DNA of 16,570 nucleotides from Treponema sp. (GTDB lineage: Bacteria > Spirochaetota > Spirochaetia > Treponematales > Breznakiellaceae). The stretch covers positions 1-16,570 of the forward strand of contig JAISRW010000019.1 of assembly GCA_031273405.1 (NCBI GenBank), given 5' to 3'. Shown piece by piece: positions 7,081-14,441 of the stretch. A model generated the notes under the pieces. The model was not told the DNA's origin and did not search any database. It saw only the letters and a list, made by a program, of their open reading frames with translations. The position numbers and the translations under genes are program-made. Positions within the stretch are counted from its first letter, which is position 1; each line of letters starts with the position of its first letter.

Positions 7081-7479
7081 ATGGGAGTGAGGGGAGAAAT
7101 CTTTTCAACCAAAGTAGGATTGGAGAACAGAACTTATTTTTTCAATGTAAAAGAAAACCGGCTGGGGGATCTGTACCTCAATATCGTGGAAAGTAAAAAC
7201 AAGGAAACCGGCGGCTTTGACCGCCAGTCGGTGATCGTCTTTGCGGAGGATCTCCAGGAATTCCTCACCGGCTTTGACGAATCCCTGCGGGTTCTGGAGA
7301 AGGCGGTAAGGGAGAAGAAGCGGAGCGTCCCCCGCCCGCCCTCCAGGACGGCCCCTCCGGAGGGCAGGCCGCCGAGAAAGCAAGGCGGCGATAGGCCGCC
7401 GGGGAACCAGGACGGCAAAGGGCCGCCGAAACCCAAAGGCCGCAGGGTGGTGGTCAGGAAGGGAAAAGGGAACGATTAG
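7081..7479 (+). CDS. PUR-domain nucleic-acid-binding protein (DUF3276/BpuR family)
   Basis: This 132-residue protein has one PUR-alpha-like domain (about 1-80). It begins 'GVRGEIFSTKV' and continues 'RTYFFNVKENRLGDLYLNIVESK', then 'VIVFAEDLQEFLTGFDESLRVLEKAV', the family's beta-sheet plus helix pattern. The Borrelia homologue BpuR binds DNA and RNA and regulates gene expression, so a similar post-transcriptional or transcriptional role is likely. Residues from about 83 on form a low-complexity tail rich in Pro, Arg, Gly and Lys, very basic and probably disordered, which should add RNA affinity. AAGGAG lies 6 bp before the ATG. The gene trails the mutase by 28 bp and converges on the chemoreceptor gene. 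No symbol is given because orthology to bpuR is inferred only from the domain. Confidence 0.82.
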   Translation: MGVRGEIFSTKVGLENRTYFFNVKENRLGDLYLNIVESKNKETGGFDRQSVIVFAEDLQEFLTGFDESLRVLEKAVREKKRSVPRPPSRTAPPEGRPPRKQGGDRPPGNQDGKGPPKPKGRRVVVRKGKGND

Positions 7480-7488
7480 GGCCGGGAG

Positions 7489-7553
7489 GGCGCCTGATTG
7501 CTCCTATCATGTAGTCCAATCACGGCTCGAGCAACAGGCTCCTAGGAGGCGCC
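7489..7553. terminator. Paired arms between convergent genes, possible bidirectional termination or mRNA-end structure
   Basis: GGCGCCT (7489-7495) and AGGCGCC (7547-7553) are exact complements; the right arm lies within the last codons of the chemoreceptor gene. Inside, CTCCTA (7501-7506)/TAGGAG (7543-7548), TTGCTC (7498-7503)/GAGCAA (7529-7534) and GATTG/CAATC offer competing pairings. There is no T-run on either strand, so a standard intrinsic terminator is not shown; its position between converging genes is the main argument. Confidence 0.3.
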
Positions 7554-9302
7554 GGCGGATTTGAGGAAAGCGGCCAGCTTAATATCCACCACTTTTACGT
7601 GGGTCACGAGCCAGCCGCCGACTTCCTTCTTGATGAGCTCAAGTATTTCCTCGCTGGGGCCCTGGGAGCTAATGGCGGCGGCGCAGTCCCTGACGGTCTT
7701 CTTGAAGGCTTCGTGAAGCTGGTGGTGGGCCGGGTATTCGGGGTAGCGGTACTTTTGCTGGAGGGCCTCTTCTTCGGAAAAATGCTTGACCGTATAATCG
7801 GAAAGAAAGGCCAGGGCTTTCGTCAGTTCCTCGCTGCCTTTGCCCTGATCGCAGGCGTCAAGAAGCCGGTTAACGGCCTCAAACAGCCGTTTATGCCGGG
7901 CGTCTATCAGCTTGATACCCGTCACAAAGGAATCGTCCCATTTGTAATAGCTGCTGGAAATCGTGAATCTCGAAACCACCCTGCCCAGGGTTTCGATGTT
8001 GCTCCGGTTTTTCCCGCCGATTTCGCGGAGGTGTTCCACCGCGCCGTTGACCAGGCCCGTCCTGGAAGAGATTTCAGCGATCCCCTGGGAGATTTCCTTT
8101 GCCGCGGCCTCCAGGTTTTTCCCTTCCTGGATAACCGCCCGGCTTTCCTGCTGCATTTCGCCGGCGCCGCTTTTAACCCGGTGGGTAATATCGTTAAGCC
8201 TCTCCAGGGCTTCAAGGATCTGCTTGCTTCCCTCGCTTTGCTCGTCCATGGCGTTGCGAATCTGTTCTTCCTGCTCCAGGACGATCTTGACCCCCGAATC
8301 AATGGCCCCGAATTTGCCCAGGACGCCCTCCGCCGCCTTCTGGATTAAGGTGATGGAATCGGTGATTTTTTTCAACACCCGCCCTATGGTCTTGGACTGC
8401 TTCGCGGAATTCTCCGCCAGCTTCCTGATTTCGCCGGCCACCACGGCAAATCCCTTTCCCGATTCCCCGGCGTGGGCCGCCTCGATGGCGGCGTTCATCG
8501 AAAGCAGATTGGTCTGGCTGGCAATGTTTTGGATAACCCCGTTTATTTCCAGGAGCCCTTCGGATTCCCTGGCTATTTCCTGAATGTCATGGGCCACTTC
8601 CTCAAGCCCCGTCCTTCCCACGCCGGAGGCTTCCGCCAGGCGTTCCACATTGTCGGCGTTGGCCTGGCAAATCCTGGCCACCGAGCTGATGTTGGCCAGC
8701 ATCTCTTCAATGGCCGACGATGACTGGGCCACGCTTTCGCTCTGGATTTCCACCTGATCGTTAAGCCCCGCGATGTTGGCGGTGATCTGTTCCATGGCGG
8801 CGTTGGTTCCCCGCACCGAAGCGATCTGGACGCCGGTACGCTCCTTAATTGCCGCTATAGCCGCGCTGATCTCGCCAACGGCCCCGGCGGTTTCGCCCAT
8901 GCGGGAAATAAGCTCGAAGCCCACATCGTCCAGGTTTTCGCCCTCGATTTCGATGGTCGCCACCAATTGGCGGAGGCTGTCCGCCAGGGCGTCGAAAGCG
9001 CGGGCGATGCGCCCCGGTTCTCCCGGGGCCTTGAGACCTACCGAACAGGAAAGGTCCCCTGCCGCGTTTTTCTCCATAGCCTCCAGGGATTTCCCCAGGG
9101 GGGAGGCCGCCGCCAGGCGGAAAACCAGGAACGACACAGCCAGGATAAGGCCCGCGCCCAGGAAGGCCAGGCCCAGTATGCCCGAGCGGCTTTCGGGGAC
9201 AAACTTAATACCCCAGAAGGAAAAAAAAGTCGCCGCCCCCGCAGCGATGATTACGGCTAGAACCCCGGATTTAATGACCGGCCCGTTTTTGTTTTTTTGC
9301 AT
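7542..9302 (-). CDS. Methyl-accepting chemotaxis protein with C-terminal hemerythrin domain
   Basis: This 586-residue chemoreceptor has two membrane helices (about 10-31 and 41-62) separated by a loop of only about ten residues, so there is no periplasmic sensor domain. A HAMP-like stretch follows (about 63-120), then the signalling coiled coil with the conserved hairpin tip region '[34 protein letters not shown]' split around residues 263-296. The C-terminus (about 454-580) is a bacteriohemerythrin domain that keeps all seven di-iron ligands: H470, H507, E511, H526, H530, H568 and D573. Hemerythrin receptors such as DcrH of Desulfovibrio bind O2 at the di-iron site, so this protein should report cytoplasmic oxygen or redox state to CheA/CheW and steer aerotaxis. 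A GAGG lies 4 bp before the ATG. It is transcribed alone. Domain calls are confident; the oxygen role is by family. Confidence 0.92.
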   Translation of the reverse strand: MQKNKNGPVIKSGVLAVIIAAGAATFFSFWGIKFVPESRSGILGLAFLGAGLILAVSFLVFRLAAASPLGKSLEAMEKNAAGDLSCSVGLKAPGEPGRIARAFDALADSLRQLVATIEIEGENLDDVGFELISRMGETAGAVGEISAAIAAIKERTGVQIASVRGTNAAMEQITANIAGLNDQVEIQSESVAQSSSAIEEMLANISSVARICQANADNVERLAEASGVGRTGLEEVAHDIQEIARESEGLLEINGVIQNIASQTNLLSMNAAIEAAHAGESGKGFAVVAGEIRKLAENSAKQSKTIGRVLKKITDSITLIQKAAEGVLGKFGAIDSGVKIVLEQEEQIRNAMDEQSEGSKQILEALERLNDITHRVKSGAGEMQQESRAVIQEGKNLEAAAKEISQGIAEISSRTGLVNGAVEHLREIGGKNRSNIETLGRVVSRFTISSSYYKWDDSFVTGIKLIDARHKRLFEAVNRLLDACDQGKGSEELTKALAFLSDYTVKHFSEEEALQQKYRYPEYPAHHQLHEAFKKTVRDCAAAISSQGPSEEILELIKKEVGGWLVTHVKVVDIKLAAFLKSAGAS

Positions 9303-9355
9303 AACGCCGCCTCAGCCTGGAGAGTTTGCCGCATCCTAAGGCCGCAAGTAATTAT

Positions 9356-9385
9356 ATTATCTACAGGATTGCCCTCGGAAGTCAA
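9356..9385 (-). promoter_or_regulatory. Predicted promoter of the hemerythrin chemoreceptor
   Basis: On the minus strand TTGACT (9385-9380) and GATAAT (9361-9356) are 18 bp apart, each 5 of 6 to the sigma-70 consensus. An overlapping TATAAT (9356-9351) offers an alternative -10. The start of transcription would lie near 9345-9349, giving a leader of about 45 nt. I see no convincing sigma-28 flagellar-type promoter here. Confidence 0.45.
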
Positions 9386-9456
9386 CAGGGGATAGGGAAT
9401 AGGGGCAGATTGTCTGAAAATCAGCGATGTCGGGTTCGCGGATGTCCAATAATCGT

Positions 9457-9496
9457 GGTTTTTGTGGCTTTTTTAGCAAAAAAAGCCACAAAAACC
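9457..9496. repeat. Perfect 18-bp hairpin with 4-nt loop
   Basis: GGTTTTTGTGGCTTTTTT (9457-9474) pairs without mismatch with 9479-9496 around the loop AGCA. The A/T tracts lie inside the stem rather than after it, so it differs from a normal intrinsic terminator on either strand. It could be a palindromic mobile remnant or a processing/stability element for the MFS transcript. Confidence 0.8.
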
Positions 9497-9588
9497 TACA
9501 GGGAACGGAAATTAAGAAAGGGCTTGGGGGGCCTCCTGATACAATGCCGTTGGCTTAGGATTTACTTTGGAGAAAATCGCGAGGCTGT

Positions 9589-9629
9589 AGAGGCTTTCCC
9601 AAAACTAACCGAGTTTTGGGAAAAGCTCT
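9589..9629. repeat. 18-bp near-perfect hairpin just after the MFS stop codon
   Basis: Arms 9589-9606 and 9612-9629 pair with two mismatches; the inner 12 bp (TTTCCCAAAACT against AGTTTTGGGAAA) are perfect, with loop AACCG. It begins 4 nt beyond the MFS stop codon on the minus strand. No T-run follows, so it may protect or end the MFS mRNA by another route. Confidence 0.7.
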
Positions 9630-9633
9630 GTAA

Positions 9634-10893
9634 TCAGGGCCTGTTTTTTACTTCCTCGTTCCTGTTAATCGTGGCCGCGTAGACGCTGTTGAGGAGGCCC
9701 AGGAAGGCGGAGAGGGAAAAGAGCACTTCGATACCGGTAACCTTCCAGATCCAGCCTCCGGTAAGGGCGATGAAAATGCTGATAACATGGTTGACCGAGA
9801 TTCCTGTAGAAAGGGTGGCGGTGATCTCGTCCTGGCTTGACGCTATCCTCTGGACATAGATATTGCTTGCCATGCTGGCCAGGGAAATGATGGAATCCAG
9901 TATATAATTGACGCAGACCACTATGAAGGCCGTCCTGGGGGAGAAGATACGGTGGGCGAAACCGTATAAAAGGCAGACCGCAATCAGGATGAGGGTATCG
10001 GCGACCATGACAAATTTATAGCCCAGCTTGTCGATGATCCGCCCGATAAGGGGGCTGAAAAGAATCCCGAAACCCGCGGTGATCGCCAGGAGGAAGGAAA
10101 TAATGGAAGTATCCGCTCCGTACTGGAGGATCAGCACATAGGGGGCAAAGGTGAGGAAAATCTGCTTCCTGGCACCGTAAAAAACTTCCAGCATATAATA
10201 TTTGAAGAATTTTTTGGCGAAATAAAAGCGCCGCCGCTCGGACTTGAGGCGCGTCTCCTGAAGGGCCAGAACAACCAGAACCGAAGCTGTCATCAGGGCT
10301 ACGGACAGGGCGAACACAACCCTGAAGGGTATAATGTCGGTCCGCTTAAAACCGAGGCGGCTGAAAACAAAAAAGAGTCCCGTGACTACCACAAACCCGA
10401 CGATATGCCCCACCTGGTTAATGGCGCCGGTTATTCCCAGGGAAGCCCCGGCCTTTTCGCGTTTCGCCAGATCCAGGGAAATGGTGGTCCGCACCGGCAT
10501 GATGATATGTTCCCCGGCACTGAAAACCACCATGAAAAGGACCACGAAAAATTTGCTTCCCAGATAGGCGTTGCTGCTGGAGAGCAGAAGCCCTATGACT
10601 CCGGCGGTCATAAAACCGACGGCGATCTTGAAAATCCGGCTGTCACTGAACCGGTACATAAGGGACAGCAGTAATACTACCAGGAGCCCCGGGGTTTCCC
10701 GGAAGAATTCCACAATCCCCCGTTCAAAGGCGGTAATATGGACGATTTCAGCAAGGTAATTATCCTGAATCCCCCGGTACAACCCATAGGCAATTCCGGA
10801 AAGGGCCAGAACACACAAAAACCGCGCTACTTTGGCGTTGGGTCGGTAGATGTTTCTAAAAGGCGCAAGCATGTTAAATTTACTATGTCCCAT
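9634..10893 (-). CDS. Major facilitator superfamily transporter
   Basis: The call is a 419-residue, strongly hydrophobic protein with about twelve membrane helices in two bundles. They are separated by a basic cytoplasmic loop containing 'KSERRRFYFAKKFFKYY'. 'GRIIDKLGYK' at the start of the second half is the MFS motif-A signature (G-x-x-x-D-x-x-G), placing it between two helices as expected. Substrate cannot be inferred; no neighbouring enzyme suggests one. The ATG at 10893 is chosen because a purine-rich AAGAAAG lies just upstream. A TTG at 10917 in the same frame would add eight residues but falls immediately after a strong hairpin and has no ribosome site. The gene stands alone, with hairpins on both sides. 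Superfamily confident. Confidence 0.8.
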   Translation of the reverse strand: MGHSKFNMLAPFRNIYRPNAKVARFLCVLALSGIAYGLYRGIQDNYLAEIVHITAFERGIVEFFRETPGLLVVLLLSLMYRFSDSRIFKIAVGFMTAGVIGLLLSSSNAYLGSKFFVVLFMVVFSAGEHIIMPVRTTISLDLAKREKAGASLGITGAINQVGHIVGFVVVTGLFFVFSRLGFKRTDIIPFRVVFALSVALMTASVLVVLALQETRLKSERRRFYFAKKFFKYYMLEVFYGARKQIFLTFAPYVLILQYGADTSIISFLLAITAGFGILFSPLIGRIIDKLGYKFVMVADTLILIAVCLLYGFAHRIFSPRTAFIVVCVNYILDSIISLASMASNIYVQRIASSQDEITATLSTGISVNHVISIFIALTGGWIWKVTGIEVLFSLSAFLGLLNSVYAATINRNEEVKNRP

Positions 10894-10917
10894 CAGCGCT
10901 TTCTTGCATAGCCCCAA

Positions 10918-10934
10918 AGCGGCTTTCAGCCGCT
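10918..10934. repeat. Perfect 7-bp hairpin in the MFS leader
   Basis: AGCGGCT (10918-10924) and AGCCGCT (10928-10934) form a perfect stem with a 3-nt loop. It directly follows the terminator-like element at 10935-10961 in the direction of MFS transcription. It lies 25 nt before the chosen MFS start and might insulate or fold the 5' leader. Confidence 0.6.
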
Positions 10935-10961
10935 AAAAAACCCACCGCCTTTAGGCGGCGG
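10935..10961 (-). terminator. Intrinsic terminator upstream of the MFS gene (attenuator or end of an unknown transcript)
   Basis: Read on the minus strand, CCGCCGCC (10961-10954), loop TAAA, GGCGGTGG (10949-10942) gives an 8-bp stem with one G-U pair, then G and six T's (10940-10935). This is a standard rho-independent terminator facing the MFS gene. No minus-strand gene lies upstream until ugpB, which has its own terminator at 12149-12181. It therefore either attenuates MFS expression or ends a short RNA made from the 10962-11060 interval. Confidence 0.65.
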
Positions 10962-10996
10962 TCGTTTAGTTATCCATGGTTTTAGTCTAACCAAAC

Positions 10997-11024
10997 TATT
11001 ATGGCTTTGGTATTATGGCTTTGG
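10997..11024 (+). repeat. Perfect 14-bp tandem duplication upstream of the immunophilin gene
   Basis: TATTATGGCTTTGG occurs twice back to back (10997-11010 and 11011-11024) with no mismatch. Each copy begins with a TATTAT hexamer one base from the consensus -10 box. The second copy lies 36 bp before the immunophilin start, so the duplication may have doubled a promoter element. Confidence 0.8.
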
Positions 11025-11060
11025 ATTGAAAAATCTACCGAAAATGTAGTAAGCTGAAAT

Positions 11061-12119
11061 ATGAAAACAATAGCACATTTTAAAGGGAAACGAACTTTTT
11101 GCGCCGGCGTCGGGGCGCTGCTGCTGGCGTTCCTCTGCGAATCCGCCTTCGGCGCCCCCGGGGACGACGCTCTCGGGGACGGCCTTTTCGCCCGGATCAA
11201 CACCGCCAGGGGGGATATCGTGGTCCGCCTGGAATTCCAGAAGACCCCCGTTACGGTTTGCAGCTTTGTCGCCCTGGCCGAAGGCAAGATGAGGATAGCC
11301 GGGGGGAAGCCTTTTTACGACGGCCTTAACTTCCACCGGGTGATTCAGAACTTTATGATCCAGGGAGGAGACCCCTTGGGCGACGGCACAGGCGGCCCCG
11401 GCTACCGCTTCCCCGACGAATTCGATCCTACCCTTAAGCACGACGGGCCGGGAATCCTGTCCATGGCCAACGCCGGTCCCGGAACCAACGGCAGCCAGTT
11501 CTTTATAACCCACACGGCCACCCCCCATCTCGACGGGAAGCATACGGTTTTCGGCAGGGTGGTCCAGGGTCAGGATGTGGTCAACGCCATCCGGCAGGGC
11601 GACAAAATCAACCGGATCTCCATCATACGGAACGGCTACGGGGCGAACGCTTTTAAGGCGGATCAGGCTGTCTTCGACGGCCTGGTGAAGAACGCCGCCG
11701 CCGCGGTTGCCGCCAGGAACAAAGCCCAGCGGGATGCGGAGCTCGCGGAAATCCGGGAGAAATATCCCGCCGCCGTTATAAGCCCCTCAGGGATACGATA
11801 CGTCATACAAAAAGAAGGGAGCGGCGAAAAACCGCTGCCGGGGAAAATCGTCTTGGCCGGCTATAAGGCGTCTCTTGTTTCGGGATGGACCTTCGACAAT
11901 TCCGATATCCACGGCGGCCCCCAGGAATTCCAGATCGGCGCAATGTTTCCCGGCCTGGACGAGTCCCTCAGGGACATGAAGATCGGGGAAAAACGCATTG
12001 CCTTCATACCCCCGGAGCTTGCCTTTGGGGACAGGGGGCTGGCAAACGAAAGAGGCGCCCAGCTTGTCCCCCCCAACAGCTTTGTTGTGTTTGAACTGGA
12101 ACTGACGCGGATAAAGTAA
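11061..12119 (+). CDS. Exported dual-family immunophilin: cyclophilin fused to FKBP-type prolyl isomerase
   Basis: This 352-residue protein has a signal peptide (cleavage likely after AFG, about residue 31). A cyclophilin domain follows (about 42-195), then an Ala-rich helical linker (about 200-236) and an FKBP domain (about 240-352). Cyclophilin active-site residues are present: FHR with R93, F98, Q101 in 'QGGD' and F147 in 'QFFIT', with H161 in the 'LDGKHTVFG' motif. The position equivalent to cyclophilin A Trp121 is His156, which usually lowers cyclosporin affinity. FKBP pocket residues include Y268, F278, D279 and F290; the usual Tyr82 and Trp59 equivalents are Phe322 and Leu299. Both domains should catalyse prolyl cis-trans isomerisation and assist folding in the periplasm. 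No strong ribosome site precedes the ATG. Domain assignments confident. Confidence 0.92.
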   Translation: MKTIAHFKGKRTFCAGVGALLLAFLCESAFGAPGDDALGDGLFARINTARGDIVVRLEFQKTPVTVCSFVALAEGKMRIAGGKPFYDGLNFHRVIQNFMIQGGDPLGDGTGGPGYRFPDEFDPTLKHDGPGILSMANAGPGTNGSQFFITHTATPHLDGKHTVFGRVVQGQDVVNAIRQGDKINRISIIRNGYGANAFKADQAVFDGLVKNAAAAVAARNKAQRDAELAEIREKYPAAVISPSGIRYVIQKEGSGEKPLPGKIVLAGYKASLVSGWTFDNSDIHGGPQEFQIGAMFPGLDESLRDMKIGEKRIAFIPPELAFGDRGLANERGAQLVPPNSFVVFELELTRIK

Positions 12120-12148
12120 AAGCCCAACAACCGCCGTTCCCCGGGCTG

Positions 12149-12181
12149 AAAAAAAGGGAACGGCCCTAAGACGCCGCTCCC
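12149..12181 (-). terminator. Intrinsic terminator of the ugp operon
   Basis: On the minus strand GGGAGCGGC (12181-12173), an 8-nt loop, GCCGTTCCC (12164-12156) forms a 9-bp stem with one G-U pair, followed by seven T's (12155-12149). It lies 28 bp after the ugpB stop. The 12156-12164 arm can also pair perfectly with GCCGTTCCC at 12133-12141 in the plus-strand transcript, giving the converging immunophilin mRNA its own 3' hairpin without a T-run. Confidence 0.85.
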
Positions 12182-12209
12182 TTCGAACCATAAAAGCTAA
12201 ACCACGGCT

Positions 12210-13526
12210 CTAATTTGTCCGGTTATACAGGGTCAGTTCTTCGTTGATCTGGCTGACTATCCGGTCTACCACCTGCCGGGGGGTAACCGAAGGATCGTTG
12301 GCCATGGTTTCCACCTCGTTCTCGATGATGACCCGGGCCTTGGGGAACACCCCCATAACGCTCCCCGCGCAGGAGGGCTTGGAATTCCGTAACGCCTCAA
12401 TGGCGACGATCAGTTCGGGATTCACGTTCTTGATGAAATCCTGATAAACCGGCAAATTCACCGCGGATCTCCTGATGGGGAGATACCCCGTATCCATGGA
12501 CCACTGGGCCTGTTTTTCCGCGCCGGTTACGAATTTGACAAATTCCCAGGCCGCGTCGGCCCGTTTGGAATCGCCGTTGTCCATGAGCCAGAGGGAGCCG
12601 CCGCCCACGGAGACGCCGCCGCTGTCACCGGGGTTAACCTTGGGAACCGGGGCAAAGCCGACGGAGAATTTCCCCCCCGCCGCGGCGGTAGCGTCGGTAT
12701 AGATGGAACAAGAATCCACGATATAGCCCACGGTGCTGCCGTTGGCAAACTGGTTTTTGGATTCCGCGGTTCCCTTGCCAAAGAGGAGGTTGGAAGGATC
12801 GCTATAAATGGTCCGCAGCTTGGTGAAGACATTGAGGAGGGCGTCGGAACCGGTAATCCGGGCGGCCTTTCCCAAGCGGCCGTTGCCGTTGTCCAGAAGA
12901 TCCTTATCCTGGATAGAGACAAGCTGCTCAAAGACCCAACTGTAATTGGTAAATGAACCGCTCAAACCCGTCTCGGCCTTGAGCTTCCTGCCGGTCTCAA
13001 GGCAGGCGTCCATGGTGGCAAAGGCGGTTGCCGGGTCCAGCCCCGCCTTGGCCAGGGCTTCCTTATTGTAGATGATCACCGGAGAAGAGCAGTTAAAGGG
13101 CATGGAATAAAGCTCTCCGTCCAGGGTGTAGTAGGCCAAGATATTCGGCTCATAGTCGGAAATATCGTATTTATCCCGGTCGATAAAATCCTGCATCTTC
13201 AGGGGATAACCCGAATCAATGGCCCAGCGGGTTCCAATATCGTAGAGCTGCATAACGTCCGGCCCGGCGCCCTTCTGGGTGGCCCGAATCTTGGTGATGG
13301 CATCGTCATAGGTGCCCTGATACTGGTCTTCCACTTCAATCTTATCTTGGGAGGCGTTAAACTCGGTGATCAATTTGGTTATGGCTTCGCCGTTTTTTCC
13401 GCCCATGGCATGCCAGAAAACTACCCTTGTCTTTGCCTCCGGGGCCTGCCGGCTGTCTTTGCGCTGGCAGGAAAGCATGGCGATGGTTAAAACCAGCGCC
13501 AGCATAATCAGAACGCTTTTTTTCAT
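12210..13526 (-). CDS. ugpB: Glycerol-3-phosphate/glycerophosphodiester ABC transporter, substrate-binding lipoprotein
   Basis: This 438-residue binding protein has a lipoprotein signal ending at the lipobox MLSC (C20), so it is tethered outside the inner membrane. It follows UgpB closely from the 'VVFWHAMGG' opening (35-43) through 'YQGTYDDAITKIRA', 'GPDVMQLYDIGT', 'VGGGSLWLM' and the late 'TGYLPIRRSAV'. UgpB delivers sn-glycerol-3-phosphate and glycerophosphodiesters to the UgpA/UgpE channel. GAGGAGA lies 6 bp before the ATG. It is the last gene of the operon, 87 bp after ugpE, and ends at a strong terminator. Family-1 sugar-binding proteins resemble it, so an oligosaccharide ligand is the main alternative; the adjacent ugpQ favours glycerophosphodiester uptake. 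Confidence 0.85.
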   Translation of the reverse strand: MKKSVLIMLALVLTIAMLSCQRKDSRQAPEAKTRVVFWHAMGGKNGEAITKLITEFNASQDKIEVEDQYQGTYDDAITKIRATQKGAGPDVMQLYDIGTRWAIDSGYPLKMQDFIDRDKYDISDYEPNILAYYTLDGELYSMPFNCSSPVIIYNKEALAKAGLDPATAFATMDACLETGRKLKAETGLSGSFTNYSWVFEQLVSIQDKDLLDNGNGRLGKAARITGSDALLNVFTKLRTIYSDPSNLLFGKGTAESKNQFANGSTVGYIVDSCSIYTDATAAAGGKFSVGFAPVPKVNPGDSGGVSVGGGSLWLMDNGDSKRADAAWEFVKFVTGAEKQAQWSMDTGYLPIRRSAVNLPVYQDFIKNVNPELIVAIEALRNSKPSCAGSVMGVFPKARVIIENEVETMANDPSVTPRQVVDRIVSQINEELTLYNRTN

Positions 13527-13550
13527 TTGTTTCTCCTCAACATATTATTT

Positions 13551-13568
13551 CGGTCTTATACAAAACCG
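13551..13568 (-). other. Small hairpin in the ugpE-ugpB spacer
   Basis: On the minus strand CGGTTTT, loop GTAT, AAGACCG forms a 7-bp stem with one G-U pair, about 15 nt before the ugpB ribosome site. The 87-bp spacer is the widest gap after ugpA. A separate start or an mRNA-stability site here could raise ugpB relative to the permeases, but no promoter boxes are convincing. Confidence 0.35.
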
Positions 13569-13613
13569 TTTTATACCTCGCTTGTAACTATTCAAATCCC
13601 CAATGCTTCCCGG

Positions 13614-14441
13614 TTACCCCTTTACCGCGCCGGCGGTCATGCCTTTGACCAGATACTTTTGGCCTATAACAAACACCAGTACCGAAGGGATCAGGATCAA
13701 CACCGCCCCGGCGAGGACGATCCCGTAGTCCACCGCCTCCGCCTCTTTCAGGATGCTCATGCCGATTTGGACGGTCCGCATCCGGTTGGAATTGGTTACC
13801 AAAAGGGGCCAGAGGAACTGGTTATAGGTCTGAATGAATATGTACACCCCCAGGGAGGCGATGGCGGGCTGGGAAATGGGAAGCACGATCTTAAATAAAA
13901 AGCGGAGATCCCGGCAGCCGTCGATGATTGCCGCTTCGTGGAGTTCTTTGGGGATAGTCAGAAAAAACTGGCGCATCAGGAAGATCCCCATGGCGGAGGT
14001 CAAATAGGGGGCCACCAGGCCCATATAGCTGTCGTTCAGGCGGAACTGGGAAATGGTCAGGTAATTGGCGATGATGATGGCGTCCACAGGGATCATCATG
14101 GTAGCCAGGACAACCATAAAAATCAGCTTGCTCCCCCGGAACCGGTAAAAAGAAAAGGCATAGGCGGCGAAACTACAGGTGATGACCTGCCCCACAATGA
14201 TAATGGCGCAGACAAGGAGGCTGTTGGCCATAAACCGGATAATCGGGACCTGGTTCAGGGCCCTTTGGTAGGTATAGGTCACCGGTTCCCTGGGGAGAAA
14301 CCGGGGGGGAACCTCCGCCCGTTCCGAGGAAGACATGAAACTAAAGGAAAACCCGAAGAGGATCGGCGAGATGATGATAAGGCCGATAAACAGCTTCAGC
14401 ATAAACGCAAAGGCGCTTCGGGCCGTTCTTTTCCCGCTCAT
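13614..14441 (-). CDS. ugpE: Ugp-type ABC transporter permease, second subunit
   Basis: This 275-residue integral membrane protein of the MalG/UgpE type starts MSGKRTARSAF, with about six helices. The first is at about 13-35, and the periplasmic segment 'SSSERAEVPPRFLPREPVTY' is typical of the family. The cytoplasmic EAA loop that docks on the ATPase is clear: 'HEAAIIDGCRDLRFLFKIVLPISQP' (168-192; E169, A170, A171, G175). 'NQFLWPLL' near 208-214 is shared with UgpE. The true start is fixed by ATGA overlap with ugpA: the ATG (14441-14439) overlaps the ugpA TGA (14440-14438), indicating translational coupling. The open frame continues upstream to 15071, but only as a shadow of ugpA. Confident as permease; the specific name depends on operon context. 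Confidence 0.85.
   Translation of the reverse strand: MSGKRTARSAFAFMLKLFIGLIIISPILFGFSFSFMSSSERAEVPPRFLPREPVTYTYQRALNQVPIIRFMANSLLVCAIIIVGQVITCSFAAYAFSFYRFRGSKLIFMVVLATMMIPVDAIIIANYLTISQFRLNDSYMGLVAPYLTSAMGIFLMRQFFLTIPKELHEAAIIDGCRDLRFLFKIVLPISQPAIASLGVYIFIQTYNQFLWPLLVTNSNRMRTVQIGMSILKEAEAVDYGIVLAGAVLILIPSVLVFVIGQKYLVKGMTAGAVKG

Larger units (their letters stand above)
9303..9633. other. 331-bp non-coding spacer between MFS and chemoreceptor genes
   Basis: No credible gene was found on either strand. The spacer holds the predicted chemoreceptor promoter at its left end, a perfect 18-bp hairpin at 9457-9496 and an 18-bp imperfect hairpin at 9589-9629. Open frames through it are short and reflect the palindromes. 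Confidence 0.6.

Noticed and set aside
9326..9682. 118-codon plus-strand frame in the MFS-chemoreceptor spacer
   Set aside because: Its sequence is dictated by the perfect hairpin (VVFVAFLAKKATKT) and it overlaps the end of the MFS gene; no start signal.
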